Below are positions 9,394 to 18,790 of a DNA stretch of 32,685 nt, in pieces. The stretch is from Verrucomicrobiaceae bacterium. Lineage in GTDB: Bacteria; Pseudomonadota; Gammaproteobacteria; Pseudomonadales; CAMLJR01. Position 1 is the first letter of the stretch; each line of letters opens with the position of its first letter. The position numbers and the translations under genes were made by a program. The notes under the pieces were generated by a model, which searched no databases, was not told the DNA's origin, and saw nothing but the letters and a program-made list of their open reading frames with translations. The stretch covers positions 1 to 32,685 of the forward strand of contig JAQGNY010000051.1 of assembly GCA_028293825.1 (NCBI GenBank). Reading direction: 5' to 3'.

Positions 9394-10800
9394 TTAGCAG
9401 CTGTAGTAAAGCGAGAACTCAATTGGGTGAGTGGTCATCGCCACTTTTTGTACTTCTTCCTGTTTCAGCGAGATGTAAGCATCGATCATTTCGTCGGTGA
9501 AAACGCCACCGGCGGTGAGAAAGCTGCGATCTGCATCGAGTGCTGCCAAGGACATTTCCAAGCTGTGCGAAACAGTCGGTATTTCCGCAGCTTCTTCCGG
9601 TTCCAGGTCGTACAGATCCTTGTCGGCAGCATCGCCGGGGTGAATCTTGTTCTGGATGCCGTCAAGACCAGCCATCATCAGTGCCGCAAAGCACAGGTAA
9701 GGGTTGGCGATCGGGTCCGGGAAGCGAGTTTCAATACGCGCGGCTTTCGGGTTGGTAACGTACGGAATACGAATCGACGCGGAGCGGTTGCGAGCGGAAT
9801 AAGCCAGCATTACCGGTGCTTCGAAGCCTGGAACCAAACGCTTGTACGAGTTGGTGCCTGGGTTACAGATCGCATTCAACGCGCGTGCGTGTTTAATGAT
9901 GCCGCCGATGTAGAACAGAGCGGTTTCCGACAGACCGGCATAAGCGTCGCCAGAGAAAATGTTGACACCGTTTTTGGACAGCGACTGGTGCACATGCATG
10001 CCCGAACCGTTGTCGCCGACGAGTGGTTTCGGCATGAACGTAGCGGTTTTGCCGTAAGCGTGCGCGACGTTGTGAATCGCGTATTTCAGGATCTGCACTT
10101 CGTCAGCTTTCTTCACCAGCGTGTTAGCACCGACGCCGATTTCGCACTGGCCGGCGGTTGCTACTTCGTGGTGATGCACTTCGATGACGAGGCCCATGGA
10201 TTCGCCGGCATCGCACATGGCAGCGCGAATGTCGTGCAGCGAATCGACTGGCGGTACTGGGAAATAGCCGCCTTTAACGCCAGGACGGTGACCGGTGTTG
10301 CCTTCGGCGAACTCTTTGTTCGACGACCAAGCGGCTTCGCTGGAGCTGATCTGATAACCCGAGCCGGAAATATCGGCATGCCACTTCACGTCATCAAAAA
10401 TGAAGAACTCGGGCTCTGGACCGAACAGAGCGCTATCGGCGATGCCGGTAGTTTTCAAATACGCTTCAGCACGGGCGCCAACTGAGCGCGGATCGCGATC
10501 GTAACCGAGGCCGGTAGCGGGCTCGACCACGGTGCAACGCAGAATAATGGTCGGATCATCAAAGAACGGATCCATGATGGCGGAAGAATCGTCCGGCAAC
10601 AGGATCATGTCGGAGTCGTTGATGCCTTTCCAGCCGGCGATCGAAGAGCCATCGAACATTTTGCCAGTTACAAAAGTGCTCTCGTCCACGGTGTTGGCCG
10701 GATAGGTCACATGCTGTTCCTTACCTTTGGTATCGGTAAAGCGCAGGTCAACCCACTTAACATCATTATCTTTGATTAAATTCAGAGTTTTCTCTGACAT
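9394..10800 (-). CDS. glnA: Glutamine synthetase, type I
   Basis: ATP-dependent synthesis of glutamine from glutamate and ammonia; dodecameric cytoplasmic enzyme. 468 aa, the usual GSI-beta length. Visible motifs are [13 protein letters not shown] (N-terminal latch region), [17 protein letters not shown] (ATP/glutamate site), NRSASIRIP, and the adenylylation loop [11 protein letters not shown] with Tyr near residue 397, so control by GlnE adenylylation is expected. GAGGAAA precedes the ATG by 8 nt. A sigma-54 promoter and NtrC sites lie upstream and a strong terminator downstream. Confidence 0.98.
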   Translation of the reverse strand: MSEKTLNLIKDNDVKWVDLRFTDTKGKEQHVTYPANTVDESTFVTGKMFDGSSIAGWKGINDSDMILLPDDSSAIMDPFFDDPTIILRCTVVEPATGLGYDRDPRSVGARAEAYLKTTGIADSALFGPEPEFFIFDDVKWHADISGSGYQISSSEAAWSSNKEFAEGNTGHRPGVKGGYFPVPPVDSLHDIRAAMCDAGESMGLVIEVHHHEVATAGQCEIGVGANTLVKKADEVQILKYAIHNVAHAYGKTATFMPKPLVGDNGSGMHVHQSLSKNGVNIFSGDAYAGLSETALFYIGGIIKHARALNAICNPGTNSYKRLVPGFEAPVMLAYSARNRSASIRIPYVTNPKAARIETRFPDPIANPYLCFAALMMAGLDGIQNKIHPGDAADKDLYDLEPEEAAEIPTVSHSLEMSLAALDADRSFLTAGGVFTDEMIDAYISLKQEEVQKVAMTTHPIEFSLYYSC

Positions 10801-10931
10801 TTTTGGATTTCCTCGGTCAGGGTTCGAATTGAGCGTGGCTGTTCCACCGGGAGCGCCAGGGCGGCCGATTATAAAGCTGTTACAGGAAAATACTCAGCGA
10901 CCGGATTCTGCGGCAGAGCTGAAGCTGTTGA

Positions 10932-10947
10932 GGCAAACTCTATGCCA
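10932..10947 (-). promoter_or_regulatory. Sigma-54 promoter of glnA
   Basis: The minus strand reads TGGCATAGAGTTTGCC, matching TGGCACG-N4-TTGCW in TGGCA and TTGC with exact GG-N10-GC spacing. The inferred start is near 10920, giving a leader of about 120 nt before the glnA ATG. This matches the known nitrogen control of glnA in gammaproteobacteria. Confidence 0.75.
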
Positions 10948-11019
10948 CGCAAATTTTGAACCTAACTGCATGAATTAGGAAGAATTTGGGGCAGGTCAAG
11001 AATCTTCATCAAGGCTGTT

Positions 11020-11056
11020 TGCGCTGTTATGGTGCTGCGGGTTCCATTTTGGTGCC
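11020..11056. promoter_or_regulatory. Two NtrC-type enhancer sites upstream of glnA
   Basis: TGCGCTGTTATGGTGCT (11020-11036) and GGTTCCATTTTGGTGCC (11040-11056) both resemble the NtrC palindrome TGCACYA-N3-TGGTGCA. The second is strongest read on the minus strand as GGCACCAAAATGG. Their centres are 20 bp apart, about two helical turns, and fall near -108 and -128 from the inferred glnA start. They overlap the region just upstream of thiI, which is transcribed the other way. Confidence 0.6.
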
Positions 11057-11099
11057 TGATGAAACCGATGTCCAGGGATTACACCAAAAGCGCTACGGG

Positions 11100-11105
11100 T
11101 ATAAT
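11100..11105 (+). promoter_or_regulatory. Probable -10 element of thiI-trmL
   Basis: A perfect TATAAT lies 25 nt upstream of the thiI ATG. The -35 region is weak (ATTACA-like near 11078). It would give a very short leader. The NtrC-like sites for glnA end 44 nt upstream, so cross-regulation is possible but not shown. Confidence 0.5.
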
Positions 11106-11129
11106 CGCGCCCTCACGAGAAGGGCCTTC

Positions 11130-12587
11130 ATGAAATTCATTATTAAGTTTTTTCCAGAAATCACCATTAAGAGTCGAGTCGTCCGCAAGCAGATGGTTAA
11201 ACAGCTGCGCGACAATTTGCGCGTGCTGCTTAAGCCGATTGATCCGAATATCGTGCTCGACCGCGAATGGGACAAGCTGACGGTTGAAACCCAGCTGCCG
11301 GAGGCCGATGTCGGCGCTGCGATTATCGAGGTCCTGAGCAATACGTCGGGCATTGCCTATTTCCTCGATGTGCAGGAATACCCGCTGATCGATCTTGCTG
11401 ATGTTTACGACAAAACGGCAGCGCTGTGGCTTGAGCGGTTACGCGGCAAAACATTTTCGGTGCGCTGCAAACGCAGCGGCCAGCATTCGTTTACCTCATT
11501 GGATGTCGAGCGCGACGTCGGCGGCTTGCTCGGCGAAAACAGCGGCGCGCGCGGCGTCGATTTGCGCAACCCCGAGGTCCAGGTCCGCATTGAAATCCGC
11601 GATCAGAATTTGTACATCGTTAATGAGCGCTTTCCCGGCATTGGCGGTTTTCCGTTGGGCACGCAGGAGTCGGTGGTGTCGCTGCTATCCGGTGGCTTCG
11701 ATTCAACTGTCGCGAGTTACCTGACGCTGCGTCGCGGTATGCGCACGCATTTTTGTTTTTTTAATCTCGGTGGGCGCGAGCACGAGCTCGGTGTTAAAGA
11801 AGTCGCGCATTTCATCTGGTCGAAATACGGCGCTTCATCGCGCGTTAAATTTGTCGCGGTGCCCTTTGAAAATGTGGTCGCCGAAATTTTGAAAAATGTC
11901 GACGACTCGCAAATGGGCGTAGTGCTCAAGCGCATGATGCTGCGCGCGGCGACGCATGTGGCGCAGGAGTTGGAAGCGCAGGCATTGGTCACTGGCGAAA
12001 GCGTGGCGCAGGTGTCGAGCCAAACGCTGACCAATTTGACCGTGATCGATCGCGCCACCGACATGCTGGTGCTGCGCCCGCTGATCACGATGGCAAAAGG
12101 CGAAATCATTCGCATGGCCGCTGAAATCGGCACCGAAGATTTTGCCGCGCGCATGCCGGAATATTGCGGCGTGATTTCCGTGAAACCGACGACACGCGCA
12201 AAATTATTTAAGATCGAACACGAAGAAACCAAATTCGATATGTCGGTGTTAACAACTGCAATCGCGCAGGCGCGTTACATGAATATCGATGAAATCGCCA
12301 ACGAGGACGTACAACACGCGGATGTCGAAATTCTCAGCGCGCCGCTATTCGACGCGGTAATTCTCGACGTGCGCGCACCGCTGCAAGCTGAGCGCACACC
12401 ACTGCGCGCCGGCAATATTCGGATCGAAAAAATTCCTTTTTACGAGCTGCAAACCAAGTTTGCGCAACTCGATAAAGAAAAAACGTATTTGCTGTATTGC
12501 GATAAAGGTGTGATGAGCAAATTGCACGCGGCGCATTTAGTCGAGCAGGGTTTTCGCAACGTCAAAGTGTATCGGCCCGCGCCATGA
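11130..12587 (+). CDS. thiI: tRNA 4-thiouridine synthase / thiamine thiazole sulfurtransferase ThiI
   Basis: Makes 4-thiouridine at tRNA position 8 and supplies sulfur for the thiazole of thiamine. 485 aa from ATG 11130, which gives the standard start MKFIIKFFPEITIKSR with GAGAAGG upstream; a longer open frame to 10986 is not family-like. Domains: ferredoxin-like and THUMP N-terminal half, PP-loop SGGFDSTVASY, Cys346 in PEYCGVISVKP, and a C-terminal rhodanese domain with the persulfide Cys457 in LLYCDKGVMS. Having the rhodanese domain puts it in the enterobacterial-type full-length class. Its TGA overlaps the trmL ATG. Confidence 0.97.
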   Translation: MKFIIKFFPEITIKSRVVRKQMVKQLRDNLRVLLKPIDPNIVLDREWDKLTVETQLPEADVGAAIIEVLSNTSGIAYFLDVQEYPLIDLADVYDKTAALWLERLRGKTFSVRCKRSGQHSFTSLDVERDVGGLLGENSGARGVDLRNPEVQVRIEIRDQNLYIVNERFPGIGGFPLGTQESVVSLLSGGFDSTVASYLTLRRGMRTHFCFFNLGGREHELGVKEVAHFIWSKYGASSRVKFVAVPFENVVAEILKNVDDSQMGVVLKRMMLRAATHVAQELEAQALVTGESVAQVSSQTLTNLTVIDRATDMLVLRPLITMAKGEIIRMAAEIGTEDFAARMPEYCGVISVKPTTRAKLFKIEHEETKFDMSVLTTAIAQARYMNIDEIANEDVQHADVEILSAPLFDAVILDVRAPLQAERTPLRAGNIRIEKIPFYELQTKFAQLDKEKTYLLYCDKGVMSKLHAAHLVEQGFRNVKVYRPAP

Positions 12588-13051
12588 ATTTAGATGTGGT
12601 TTTATTCGAACCGGAAATTCCACCGAATACGGGCAATGTAATTCGTTTGTGCGCCAACACCGGTGCGCAATTACATCTGATTAAACCGCTGGGTTTTGAG
12701 CTCGACGATAAAAAATTGCGCCGTGCCGGGCTCGATTATCGCGAGTGGGCGGAAATTCAATTGCACGACAATCTTGATGCCTATTTGCTGGTGCGAAAAC
12801 CGCAGCGCGTATTTGCTTTTAGCACGAAGGGTTCGCGTTATTTTACGTCAGTGGAATTTGCCGACGGTGATGCGTTGTTGTTTGGCCCTGAAAGTCGCGG
12901 TCTGCCGCAAACCGTATTGCAGAGCTTGCCGAGCAATCACATATTGCGCTTGCCGATGCGCGCGGAAAGTCGGAGTTTGAATTTATCGAATACAGTGGCG
13001 ATTGCGGTGTTCGAAGTGTGGCGTCAGGCTGGATTTAAAGACGGAAAATAA
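12584..13051 (+). CDS. trmL: tRNA (cytidine/uridine-34 2'-O)-methyltransferase TrmL
   Basis: SPOUT-class methyltransferase that methylates the ribose of the wobble base in certain tRNA-Leu species. 155 aa. Knot motifs are visible: PEIPPNTGNVIRLCANTG at the N-terminus, LLFGPESRGLP in the middle and LPMRAESRSLNLSNTVAIAVFE at the C-terminus, which forms the SAM-binding trefoil knot. It overlaps thiI by 4 nt (ATGA), so two tRNA-modification enzymes are translationally coupled. Confidence 0.96.
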   Translation: MNLDVVLFEPEIPPNTGNVIRLCANTGAQLHLIKPLGFELDDKKLRRAGLDYREWAEIQLHDNLDAYLLVRKPQRVFAFSTKGSRYFTSVEFADGDALLFGPESRGLPQTVLQSLPSNHILRLPMRAESRSLNLSNTVAIAVFEVWRQAGFKDGK

Positions 13052-13068
13052 AAAGCAAAAAGTAACGA

Positions 13069-13108
13069 TTTAATAAGCTCCGCATCGAGCGAAGCGGAGC
13101 TTATTAAA
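13069..13108. terminator. Bidirectional terminator between trmL and secB
   Basis: A perfect 15-bp stem with arms TTTAATAAGCTCCGC and GCGGAGCTTATTAAA and a 10-nt loop. It fits the 61-nt gap between the convergent stop codons, and its A/T-rich outer arms supply T-rich tails on both strands. The secB TAA lies 5 nt beyond it. Confidence 0.9.
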
Positions 13109-13112
13109 TTAA

Positions 13113-13580
13113 TTAATGCGCGGCTTCGGGCTGCTGCTGTTGCTGCGCTTGCACGTACAACGCCTCGAAATTCACCGGCTGCAACATCAACGGTGGGAAG
13201 CTGCCGCGAGTTGCCAGCGAATCGATAGTTTCGCGCGCGTACGGGAACAGAATCGTCGGGCACATAATCATCAGCACGCGCCGCAGCGGTTCGCCTTCGA
13301 CGCCTTTCACAAAGAACGCGCCGGCTTGCTGTACTTCAATAAGAAACGCCGTGTCTTCGCCAATCTTGGCGGTAACGGTAATAGTGAGCACCGCTTCGTA
13401 AACGTCGTCGGCAATTTTGTCGGCCTTGGTGTTCAGGTCGATCTGCACTTGCGGCTGCCACTGCTTGGTAAATATTTGCGCGCCGAGCGGGACCTCAAAC
13501 GAGAGATCTTTTATATAAATACGTTGCAGCGCAAATTGCTGAGCCTGATCGGCTGGCACTTGTTGGTCGGTGTCGGTCAT
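13113..13580 (-). CDS. secB: Protein-export chaperone SecB
   Basis: Tetrameric cytoplasmic chaperone that holds preproteins unfolded and passes them to SecA. 155 aa from ATG 13580, chosen because GAGGA lies about 8 nt upstream and the protein then begins MTDTDQQVPADQAQQFALQRIYIKDLSFEVP, as in the family. IYIKDLSFE, LTVTAK-like strands and the PTILFPYARETIDSLATRGSFPPLMLQPVNF C-terminal core are characteristic; the tail is Gln-rich. It is third in a yibN-grxC-secB run conserved in enterobacteria. Confidence 0.97.
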   Translation of the reverse strand: MTDTDQQVPADQAQQFALQRIYIKDLSFEVPLGAQIFTKQWQPQVQIDLNTKADKIADDVYEAVLTITVTAKIGEDTAFLIEVQQAGAFFVKGVEGEPLRRVLMIMCPTILFPYARETIDSLATRGSFPPLMLQPVNFEALYVQAQQQQQPEAAH

Positions 13581-13618
13581 CGATAAATCCTCGTGTGATC
13601 TTTTATTGAAGTTGTTTA

Positions 13619-13876
13619 TTAATTGTTGGCGGACAGCAAAGTATCGAGTTCGCCATTGCGCTCCAGATCGTATAAATCGTCGCAACCGCCGACATGATAT
13701 TCACCGATCCAGATTTGCGGCACCGTGTATCGGCCGCTGCGCTGTTCCATCTCTGCGCGCAATTCTCGATTGCCGTCGACGGCGATTTCGCGATACTCGA
13801 CTTTTTTGCTATCGAGTAACCGTTTTGCCGCGTGGCAATAAGGACAGCTGCGTGTTGTGTAAATAAGTATGGGCAT
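13619..13876 (-). CDS. grxC: Glutaredoxin 3
   Basis: Glutathione-dependent disulfide oxidoreductase, 85 aa. The active site CPYC is at residues 11-14, the cis-Pro loop is TVPQIWIG, and the glutathione-binding VGGCDD follows. It lies 8 nt downstream of the rhodanese gene and 38 nt upstream of secB, so the three are probably one operon. Confidence 0.96.
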   Translation of the reverse strand: MPILIYTTRSCPYCHAAKRLLDSKKVEYREIAVDGNRELRAEMEQRSGRYTVPQIWIGEYHVGGCDDLYDLERNGELDTLLSANN

Positions 13877-13884
13877 GCGCGCGC

Positions 13885-14295
13885 TCAGTTTTTAACCAGC
13901 GGTAATTGCGCGGTTTGCCACTCTGCAATACCGCCGCCGAGGCGATATACCTTCGGGAATTTTTTGGTCAGCAGCTTCTTGCCGATGGCCGAGGAAAATT
14001 GGCCGAGCTTGCACACCAATATCAGCGGCTCGTCGCGCAGTTTTTCCAATTCGTCCCAGCGCTCATCGACTTTGGCGTACGGAATATTCAGCGCGCCGAC
14101 GATGTGACCTTTGCGATAATCGGCCGGGTCGCGCAAATCGATGACCTTGGCTTGTTGTTCATTGACCAGTTTCGATAATTGTTGCGGGCTGATGGTCGGA
14201 CCACCGCGCCGCGCTTCATGCACTACCAGCAAAATAACCGCGACAGCCAATGCGCCAGCGAGATGCCATTGCTGGATCAGAAATTCGAGAACCAT
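13885..14295 (-). CDS. Membrane-anchored rhodanese-like sulfurtransferase (YibN type)
   Basis: Single rhodanese domain behind one N-terminal membrane helix (WHLAGALAVAVILLVVH, about residues 9-25). 136 aa from ATG 14295; the longer open frame upstream adds a non-family tail. The domain shows VIDLRDPADYRKGHIVGALNIP and the active-site loop LVCKLGQFS with its single Cys, then LGGGIAEW. YibN-type proteins accompany grxC-secB in many gammaproteobacteria; recent work on E. coli links YibN to membrane insertion, but I infer only the family. Confidence 0.87.
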   Translation of the reverse strand: MVLEFLIQQWHLAGALAVAVILLVVHEARRGGPTISPQQLSKLVNEQQAKVIDLRDPADYRKGHIVGALNIPYAKVDERWDELEKLRDEPLILVCKLGQFSSAIGKKLLTKKFPKVYRLGGGIAEWQTAQLPLVKN

Positions 14296-14355
14296 GAGTG
14301 TTTCGCCTGCAATAAAGCTCGTGTGACAGCGCGGGGGGCGCCAGCACGGCGCGTA

Positions 14356-14424
14356 AGTATACACGGCGGCTTAACGATGCCACAGCGGCGGCGCATGGTT
14401 ATTCGTTGAGCGCCACGTTACAAT
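14356..14424. promoter_or_regulatory. Divergent promoter region of yibN-grxC-secB and gpmI
   Basis: The minus strand carries TATACT at 14361-14356 (60 nt upstream of the yibN start) and the plus strand carries TACAAT at 14419-14424 (33 nt upstream of gpmI). Both are acceptable -10 hexamers at sensible distances. -35 elements are poor, so this is a tentative call. Confidence 0.35.
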
Positions 14425-14457
14425 CCAAGCCCCGCCGTTTTGCAGTTTCGAGTCGCT

Positions 14458-16008
14458 ATGGAAACCCCTAAAAAGCCGCACTTATTGATTATTCTCGATG
14501 GCTGGGGCTATCGCGAAGATCCTAAAGATAACGCCATTTATCATGCGCATAAGCCGACCTGGGACAAGTTGTGGGCGGAAGCTCCGCACACGCTGATTTC
14601 CGGTTCGGGCCTCGATGTCGGCTTGCCCGACGGCCAATTCGGCAATTCGGAAGTCGGCCATATGGCGCTCGGCTCCGGGCGCGTCGATTTTCAAAGCATC
14701 ACGCGTATCGATCTGGATATTAAAGAAGGCACCTTCTTTAAAAATCCCGCGTACACCGCCGCGATTGATAAGGCCATTGCCACTGGCCGCGCCGTGCATG
14801 TGATGGGATTGTTGTCATCGGGTGGCGTGCACAGTCACGAAAATCACATTCATGCGCTGGTCGAATTAGCTGCGCAACGCGGTGCAAAACAAGTTTATGC
14901 GCACGCATTTCTCGATGGTCGCGATACGCCGCCGCGCAGCGCGGAAAAATCGTTAAAGGCGTTGAGCGAAAAATTTTCGCAATTGCAGTGCGGACGTATT
15001 GCCTCGGTCATCGGTCGTTATTTCGCCATGGATCGCGATAACCGGTGGGATCGCGTGCAATCCGCTTACGATTTAATGACGCTGGCAAAAGGTGATTTTC
15101 AGGCCGACTCCGCTGTCGCTGCATTACAGGCGGCGTATGCGCGCGACGAAAACGACGAGTTCGTTAAGGCGACCGTCATTCAAGCGGCGGGCGAGCGGAC
15201 CGCCGCAATCAACGACGGCGACGTATTAATCTTCATGAATTTTCGCGCCGATCGCGCCCGTGAAATTACGCGTGCATTTGTCGATGAGAAATTCGATGGC
15301 TTTGCGCGCACGCGTGTGCCGAAGCTAGCCGATTTTGTAATGACCACCGAGTACGCCGCCGATATTAAAGTGAGTTGTGCGTATACGTCGCAGTCGATGA
15401 CTAATTCGCTCGGCGATTATCTTTCCAAATTAGATAAAACGCAGTTGCGTATTGCCGAGACCGAAAAATACGCGCACGTGACATTTTTCTTCAGCGGCGG
15501 ACGCGAGGATCTTTATCCCGGCGAAGAGCGAATTTTGGTGCCATCGCCGCAAGTAGCAACGTACGATTTGCAGCCCGAGATGAGCGCGCCGGAAGTGACC
15601 GACAAACTGGTAGCGGCAATTCGCAGCGGCAAATTCGATTTAATCGTGTGCAATTTCGCCAATGGCGATATGGTCGGCCACACTGGTATTTTCAGCGCCG
15701 CGGTGCAGGCTGTTGAAGCGCTCGATAAATGTTTGAAGCGAATCGTGGAAGCAGTTTTAGCTGTCGATGGCGAAGCACTAATTACTGCGGATCACGGCAA
15801 CTGCGAGCAGATGATGGACTATGACAGCGGCCAGGTACACACGCAGCACACCACCGATTTTGTGCCGTTAATTTACGTGGGCAAACGCGCATTCAAATTG
15901 ACGCAGAGCGGCGGCAAGCTCGCCGATGTGGCGCCGACGTTATTGGCGTTGATGGATATTCCGCAGCCCAGCGAAATGACGGGTAACAATCTGGCGCAAC
16001 CGCATTGA
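14458..16008 (+). CDS. gpmI: 2,3-bisphosphoglycerate-independent phosphoglycerate mutase
   Basis: Interconverts 3- and 2-phosphoglycerate in glycolysis/gluconeogenesis, using two Mn2+ and a phosphoserine intermediate. 516 aa. Asp14 in LIILDGWGY, nucleophile Ser64 in [12 protein letters not shown], the [10 protein letters not shown] segment, [29 protein letters not shown] and the C-terminal metal site [11 protein letters not shown] are all intact. ATG 14458 is preferred over TTG 14440 because MLIILDGWG-type starts begin only a few residues upstream. envC follows directly. Confidence 0.97.
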   Translation: METPKKPHLLIILDGWGYREDPKDNAIYHAHKPTWDKLWAEAPHTLISGSGLDVGLPDGQFGNSEVGHMALGSGRVDFQSITRIDLDIKEGTFFKNPAYTAAIDKAIATGRAVHVMGLLSSGGVHSHENHIHALVELAAQRGAKQVYAHAFLDGRDTPPRSAEKSLKALSEKFSQLQCGRIASVIGRYFAMDRDNRWDRVQSAYDLMTLAKGDFQADSAVAALQAAYARDENDEFVKATVIQAAGERTAAINDGDVLIFMNFRADRAREITRAFVDEKFDGFARTRVPKLADFVMTTEYAADIKVSCAYTSQSMTNSLGDYLSKLDKTQLRIAETEKYAHVTFFFSGGREDLYPGEERILVPSPQVATYDLQPEMSAPEVTDKLVAAIRSGKFDLIVCNFANGDMVGHTGIFSAAVQAVEALDKCLKRIVEAVLAVDGEALITADHGNCEQMMDYDSGQVHTQHTTDFVPLIYVGKRAFKLTQSGGKLADVAPTLLALMDIPQPSEMTGNNLAQPH

Positions 16009-16016
16009 AGGCGCTG

Positions 16017-17213
16017 ATGTTGAATGCAGTGTCCGTTCGTCGTTTATTAATTACTGCCTGCGCGGTTGCGTTTTTTTCGGTGCCATTACACGCGGCGGAC
16101 AACGACGGTGCGCAGCAGCAGCTCGATCAAATAAAAAATGAAATCGGCAAATTGCAGCAGGCACTGCGCGAATTCAAAGATGAACGCGTGCGCCTGCAGG
16201 GCGATTTGAAAAAATCCGAAACCGATATGTCGGCGACGCAGAAACGCATCCAGCAGATTCAGCAGCAGCTATTGCAGCAGCAACAGGATTTACAAAAGTT
16301 GCAGCAGCAACGCCAGAGCTTGCAGCAATCGAAAAAAAATCAGCAGGAACAAATCGCGCTGCAGGTGCGCGCAGCTTATGAACTGGGTCAACAAAATAAG
16401 CTGAAGGCGCTGTTGAATGAAGAGGATCCGTCGCGGATCGGTCGCAATATGGCGTACTACGATTATTTTAATCGTGCGCGCGCCGAGCAAATTGACGCGT
16501 ATGTCGAGCTGCTCAGCAAGCTCGATAATTTGCAGCCGCAGATCGAACAAAAATCCGAACAATTGCGTGTGGCGAAATCCGATCTCGATAAACAGCAGCA
16601 GCAATTAGTTAATGCGCGCGACGAACGTTCGCGCACGCTTGCCAAGTTAAACGAAAATATTTTGAGCAAAGGCGATCAGCTTAAGCAGCGTGGGCGTGAT
16701 CGCGCTACGCTCGAACAAGTGCTGCAAAAAATCGAACGCGATTCGCGCGAGCGCGAAAGCAAGCAGCGCGACGCCATTGCGCATTCGCAATTGCAGCCCG
16801 TTTTAAGCGGTCAACCGTTTCGCGAGTTGCGTGGACAGTTGCCGTGGCCGGTGGCAGGCAAGCAGGAGAATCAGTTCGGCCGCGCGCGCGAAGGCAGCGA
16901 TATGCGCTGGCAAGGCGTTACGATCAGCGCCCGTGAAGGCGATACGGTGCGCGCCATTCACAATGGTCGCGTTGTATTTGCCGAGTGGCTGCGCGGCTCC
17001 GGCCTGCTGATTATTGTCGATCACGGCGATGGTTACCTCAGCCTCTACGCGCATAATCAAACATTGTTGAAAGCGTCCGGCGATGCAGTCAAAGCCGGTG
17101 ACTCGATCGCAACAGTTGGCAGCACCGGCGGCGAACAACAAGCTGGACTGTATTTCGAAATACGCCACAAGGGCGTTCCTGCTGATCCGGCCGAATGGTG
17201 TCGGCGCGCGTAA
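16017..17213 (+). CDS. envC: Murein hydrolase activator EnvC (periplasmic, degenerate LytM domain)
   Basis: Activates AmiA/AmiB-type amidases at the septum under FtsEX control. 398 aa: a signal peptide (RRLLITACAVAFFSVPLHAA), a long Gln-rich coiled coil (about 30-260) with many Q/L heptads, then a C-terminal LytM/peptidase M23 domain. The metal ligands look lost: MRWQGV stands where active enzymes have H-x-G-x-D and LYFEIR where they have LHFE, as expected for EnvC, which does not cleave itself. ATG 16017 follows GAAGGCG; a TTG at 16005 overlapping the gpmI stop is a less likely start. Confidence 0.93.
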   Translation: MLNAVSVRRLLITACAVAFFSVPLHAADNDGAQQQLDQIKNEIGKLQQALREFKDERVRLQGDLKKSETDMSATQKRIQQIQQQLLQQQQDLQKLQQQRQSLQQSKKNQQEQIALQVRAAYELGQQNKLKALLNEEDPSRIGRNMAYYDYFNRARAEQIDAYVELLSKLDNLQPQIEQKSEQLRVAKSDLDKQQQQLVNARDERSRTLAKLNENILSKGDQLKQRGRDRATLEQVLQKIERDSRERESKQRDAIAHSQLQPVLSGQPFRELRGQLPWPVAGKQENQFGRAREGSDMRWQGVTISAREGDTVRAIHNGRVVFAEWLRGSGLLIIVDHGDGYLSLYAHNQTLLKASGDAVKAGDSIATVGSTGGEQQAGLYFEIRHKGVPADPAEWCRRA

Positions 17214-17270
17214 CCCAGAGTAGAATCAATCCGCTTTTAAATAATTACTGATCAGCCGCAGAGGGCAGCT

Positions 17271-18599
17271 ATGAATAAGCAGTTTCGGCGTTGGACGAGT
17301 GCTCTTGCAGTTGCGATACTTTTTTCCACGGGCGCTTCGGCGCAGCCGCAAAATAGCGAAGAGGGCAAATTGCCACTCGATGAGCTGCGCACGTTTGCCG
17401 ATGTCTTCAATCAGATCAAACAGAGTTATGTCGAAGAGGTGGACGACAAAACGCTGCTCGAAAACGCTATTCGCGGCATGTTGTCCGGTCTCGATCCGCA
17501 CTCGAATTATCTCGACGCCAAATCGTTCGACGAGCTGCAGGTAAATACGACCGGCGAATTCGGCGGGCTCGGTCTTGAAGTCGGTATGGAAAACGGTTTC
17601 GTTAAAGTCGTGAGCCCGCTCGACGATTCGCCGGCGCAGAAAGCCGGCATCGAGGCGGGCGACCTCATTATTAAAATCGATGGCAAGCCAGTTAAAGGCA
17701 TGACGCTGAACGAGGCCGTCGATTCCATGCGCGGCGCGCGCGGCAGTCCTATCGAGCTGACCATCGTGCGCGAAAATGTACGCCAGCCGTTCGATGTAAA
17801 ACTCAAACGCGATACGGTCAAAGTGCTGAGCGTGAAAGGACGCTCGCTGGAGCCCGGTTATGGCTACATTCGCGTTGCGCAATTTCAGGCTAACACCGGC
17901 ACTGAAGTGCGCAAGGCAGTTGAGAAGCTGAAGAAAGAAAATAAAGTGTTGAAGGGGTTTGTGCTGGATTTACGCAACAACCCGGGCGGCGTACTGCAAG
18001 CGGCGGTAGATGTATCGGATGCGTTTATTAAAGACGGCTTGATCGTTTATACCGAAGGGCGGCTACCGAATTCCAAATCCCAGTTTCGCGCTACGCCAGA
18101 CGATATTGCCGAAGGCGTGCCAATGGTGGTGTTGATTAACGGTGGGTCGGCATCCGCTTCGGAAATTGTCGCCGGTGCATTGCAGGATCATAAACGCGCG
18201 GTAATCATGGGCACCGAGAGTTTTGGTAAAGGCTCAGTGCAAACCGTCATGCCGCTATCGGAAACCAGCGCGATCAAAATCACCACCGCGCGCTACTTCA
18301 CACCCAATGGCCGTTCCATTCAGGCGCATGGCATCGTGCCTGACGTGAATGTCGAACGCGCCAAGATCGAAGCGTTGCCGCGCGGCGACAACATTACTGA
18401 GGCCGATCTCGAAGGCCATCTGCGCAACGGCGACGGCAAGGAAAGCAACAGTAAGATTCGCAAGGAAGAGCCGCAGGACAAAGTATCGACCAGCGACAAT
18501 CAGCTCTACGAAGCAGTTAATTTGCTCAAAGGTCTGAACGTTTTTGGGCTCACGCAACTGAAGGATAATGCGGTCGCTGCACAGGAGGTAAATCCATAA
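17271..18599 (+). CDS. ctpA: S41-family C-terminal processing protease (CtpA type)
   Basis: Periplasmic serine protease of 442 aa. A signal peptide ends near ASA-Q (residue 24); a PDZ domain covers about 85-170 (GGLGLEVG, DDSPAQKAGIEAGDLIIKIDG); the catalytic core holds Ser295 (GGSASASEIV) and Lys320 (GTESFGKGSVQT), the 25-residue spacing of the Ser-Lys dyad. Such proteases cut murein hydrolases and other envelope proteins from the C-terminus. It lies 57 nt after envC, the common envC-ctpA pairing, with GAGGG before the ATG. The C-terminal tail is charged and low-complexity. Confidence 0.95.
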   Translation: MNKQFRRWTSALAVAILFSTGASAQPQNSEEGKLPLDELRTFADVFNQIKQSYVEEVDDKTLLENAIRGMLSGLDPHSNYLDAKSFDELQVNTTGEFGGLGLEVGMENGFVKVVSPLDDSPAQKAGIEAGDLIIKIDGKPVKGMTLNEAVDSMRGARGSPIELTIVRENVRQPFDVKLKRDTVKVLSVKGRSLEPGYGYIRVAQFQANTGTEVRKAVEKLKKENKVLKGFVLDLRNNPGGVLQAAVDVSDAFIKDGLIVYTEGRLPNSKSQFRATPDDIAEGVPMVVLINGGSASASEIVAGALQDHKRAVIMGTESFGKGSVQTVMPLSETSAIKITTARYFTPNGRSIQAHGIVPDVNVERAKIEALPRGDNITEADLEGHLRNGDGKESNSKIRKEEPQDKVSTSDNQLYEAVNLLKGLNVFGLTQLKDNAVAAQEVNP

Positions 18600-18684
18600 A
18601 TCGCCAAAAAAATGGCTGGCTGGCCCGTTTTTGCGGCAGTACATCGTCATGTGCGCCAGCTCACATTTTTGACTGTCTGCGTTA

Positions 18685-18718
18685 GCCAAGCCTTTGGCGT
18701 TTTGGGGTTTTTTTGGTA
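18685..18718 (+). terminator. Possible terminator after ctpA
   Basis: A short stem GCCAA/TTGGC is followed by a T-rich stretch containing seven or more consecutive T. The stem is only 5 bp, so the call is moderate. It falls 86 nt after the ctpA stop. Confidence 0.4.
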
Positions 18719-18790
18719 TGTACAAATGGATAAATGTGCGTAAAATCTGGTCGTATTCGGTTATATCAATCAACCACGAGTCAACGGGCC

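Noticed and set aside
9427-10485. 352-aa open frame opposite glnA
   Set aside because: Shadow of the GC-rich coding frame of glnA; no ribosome site and no family-like motif.
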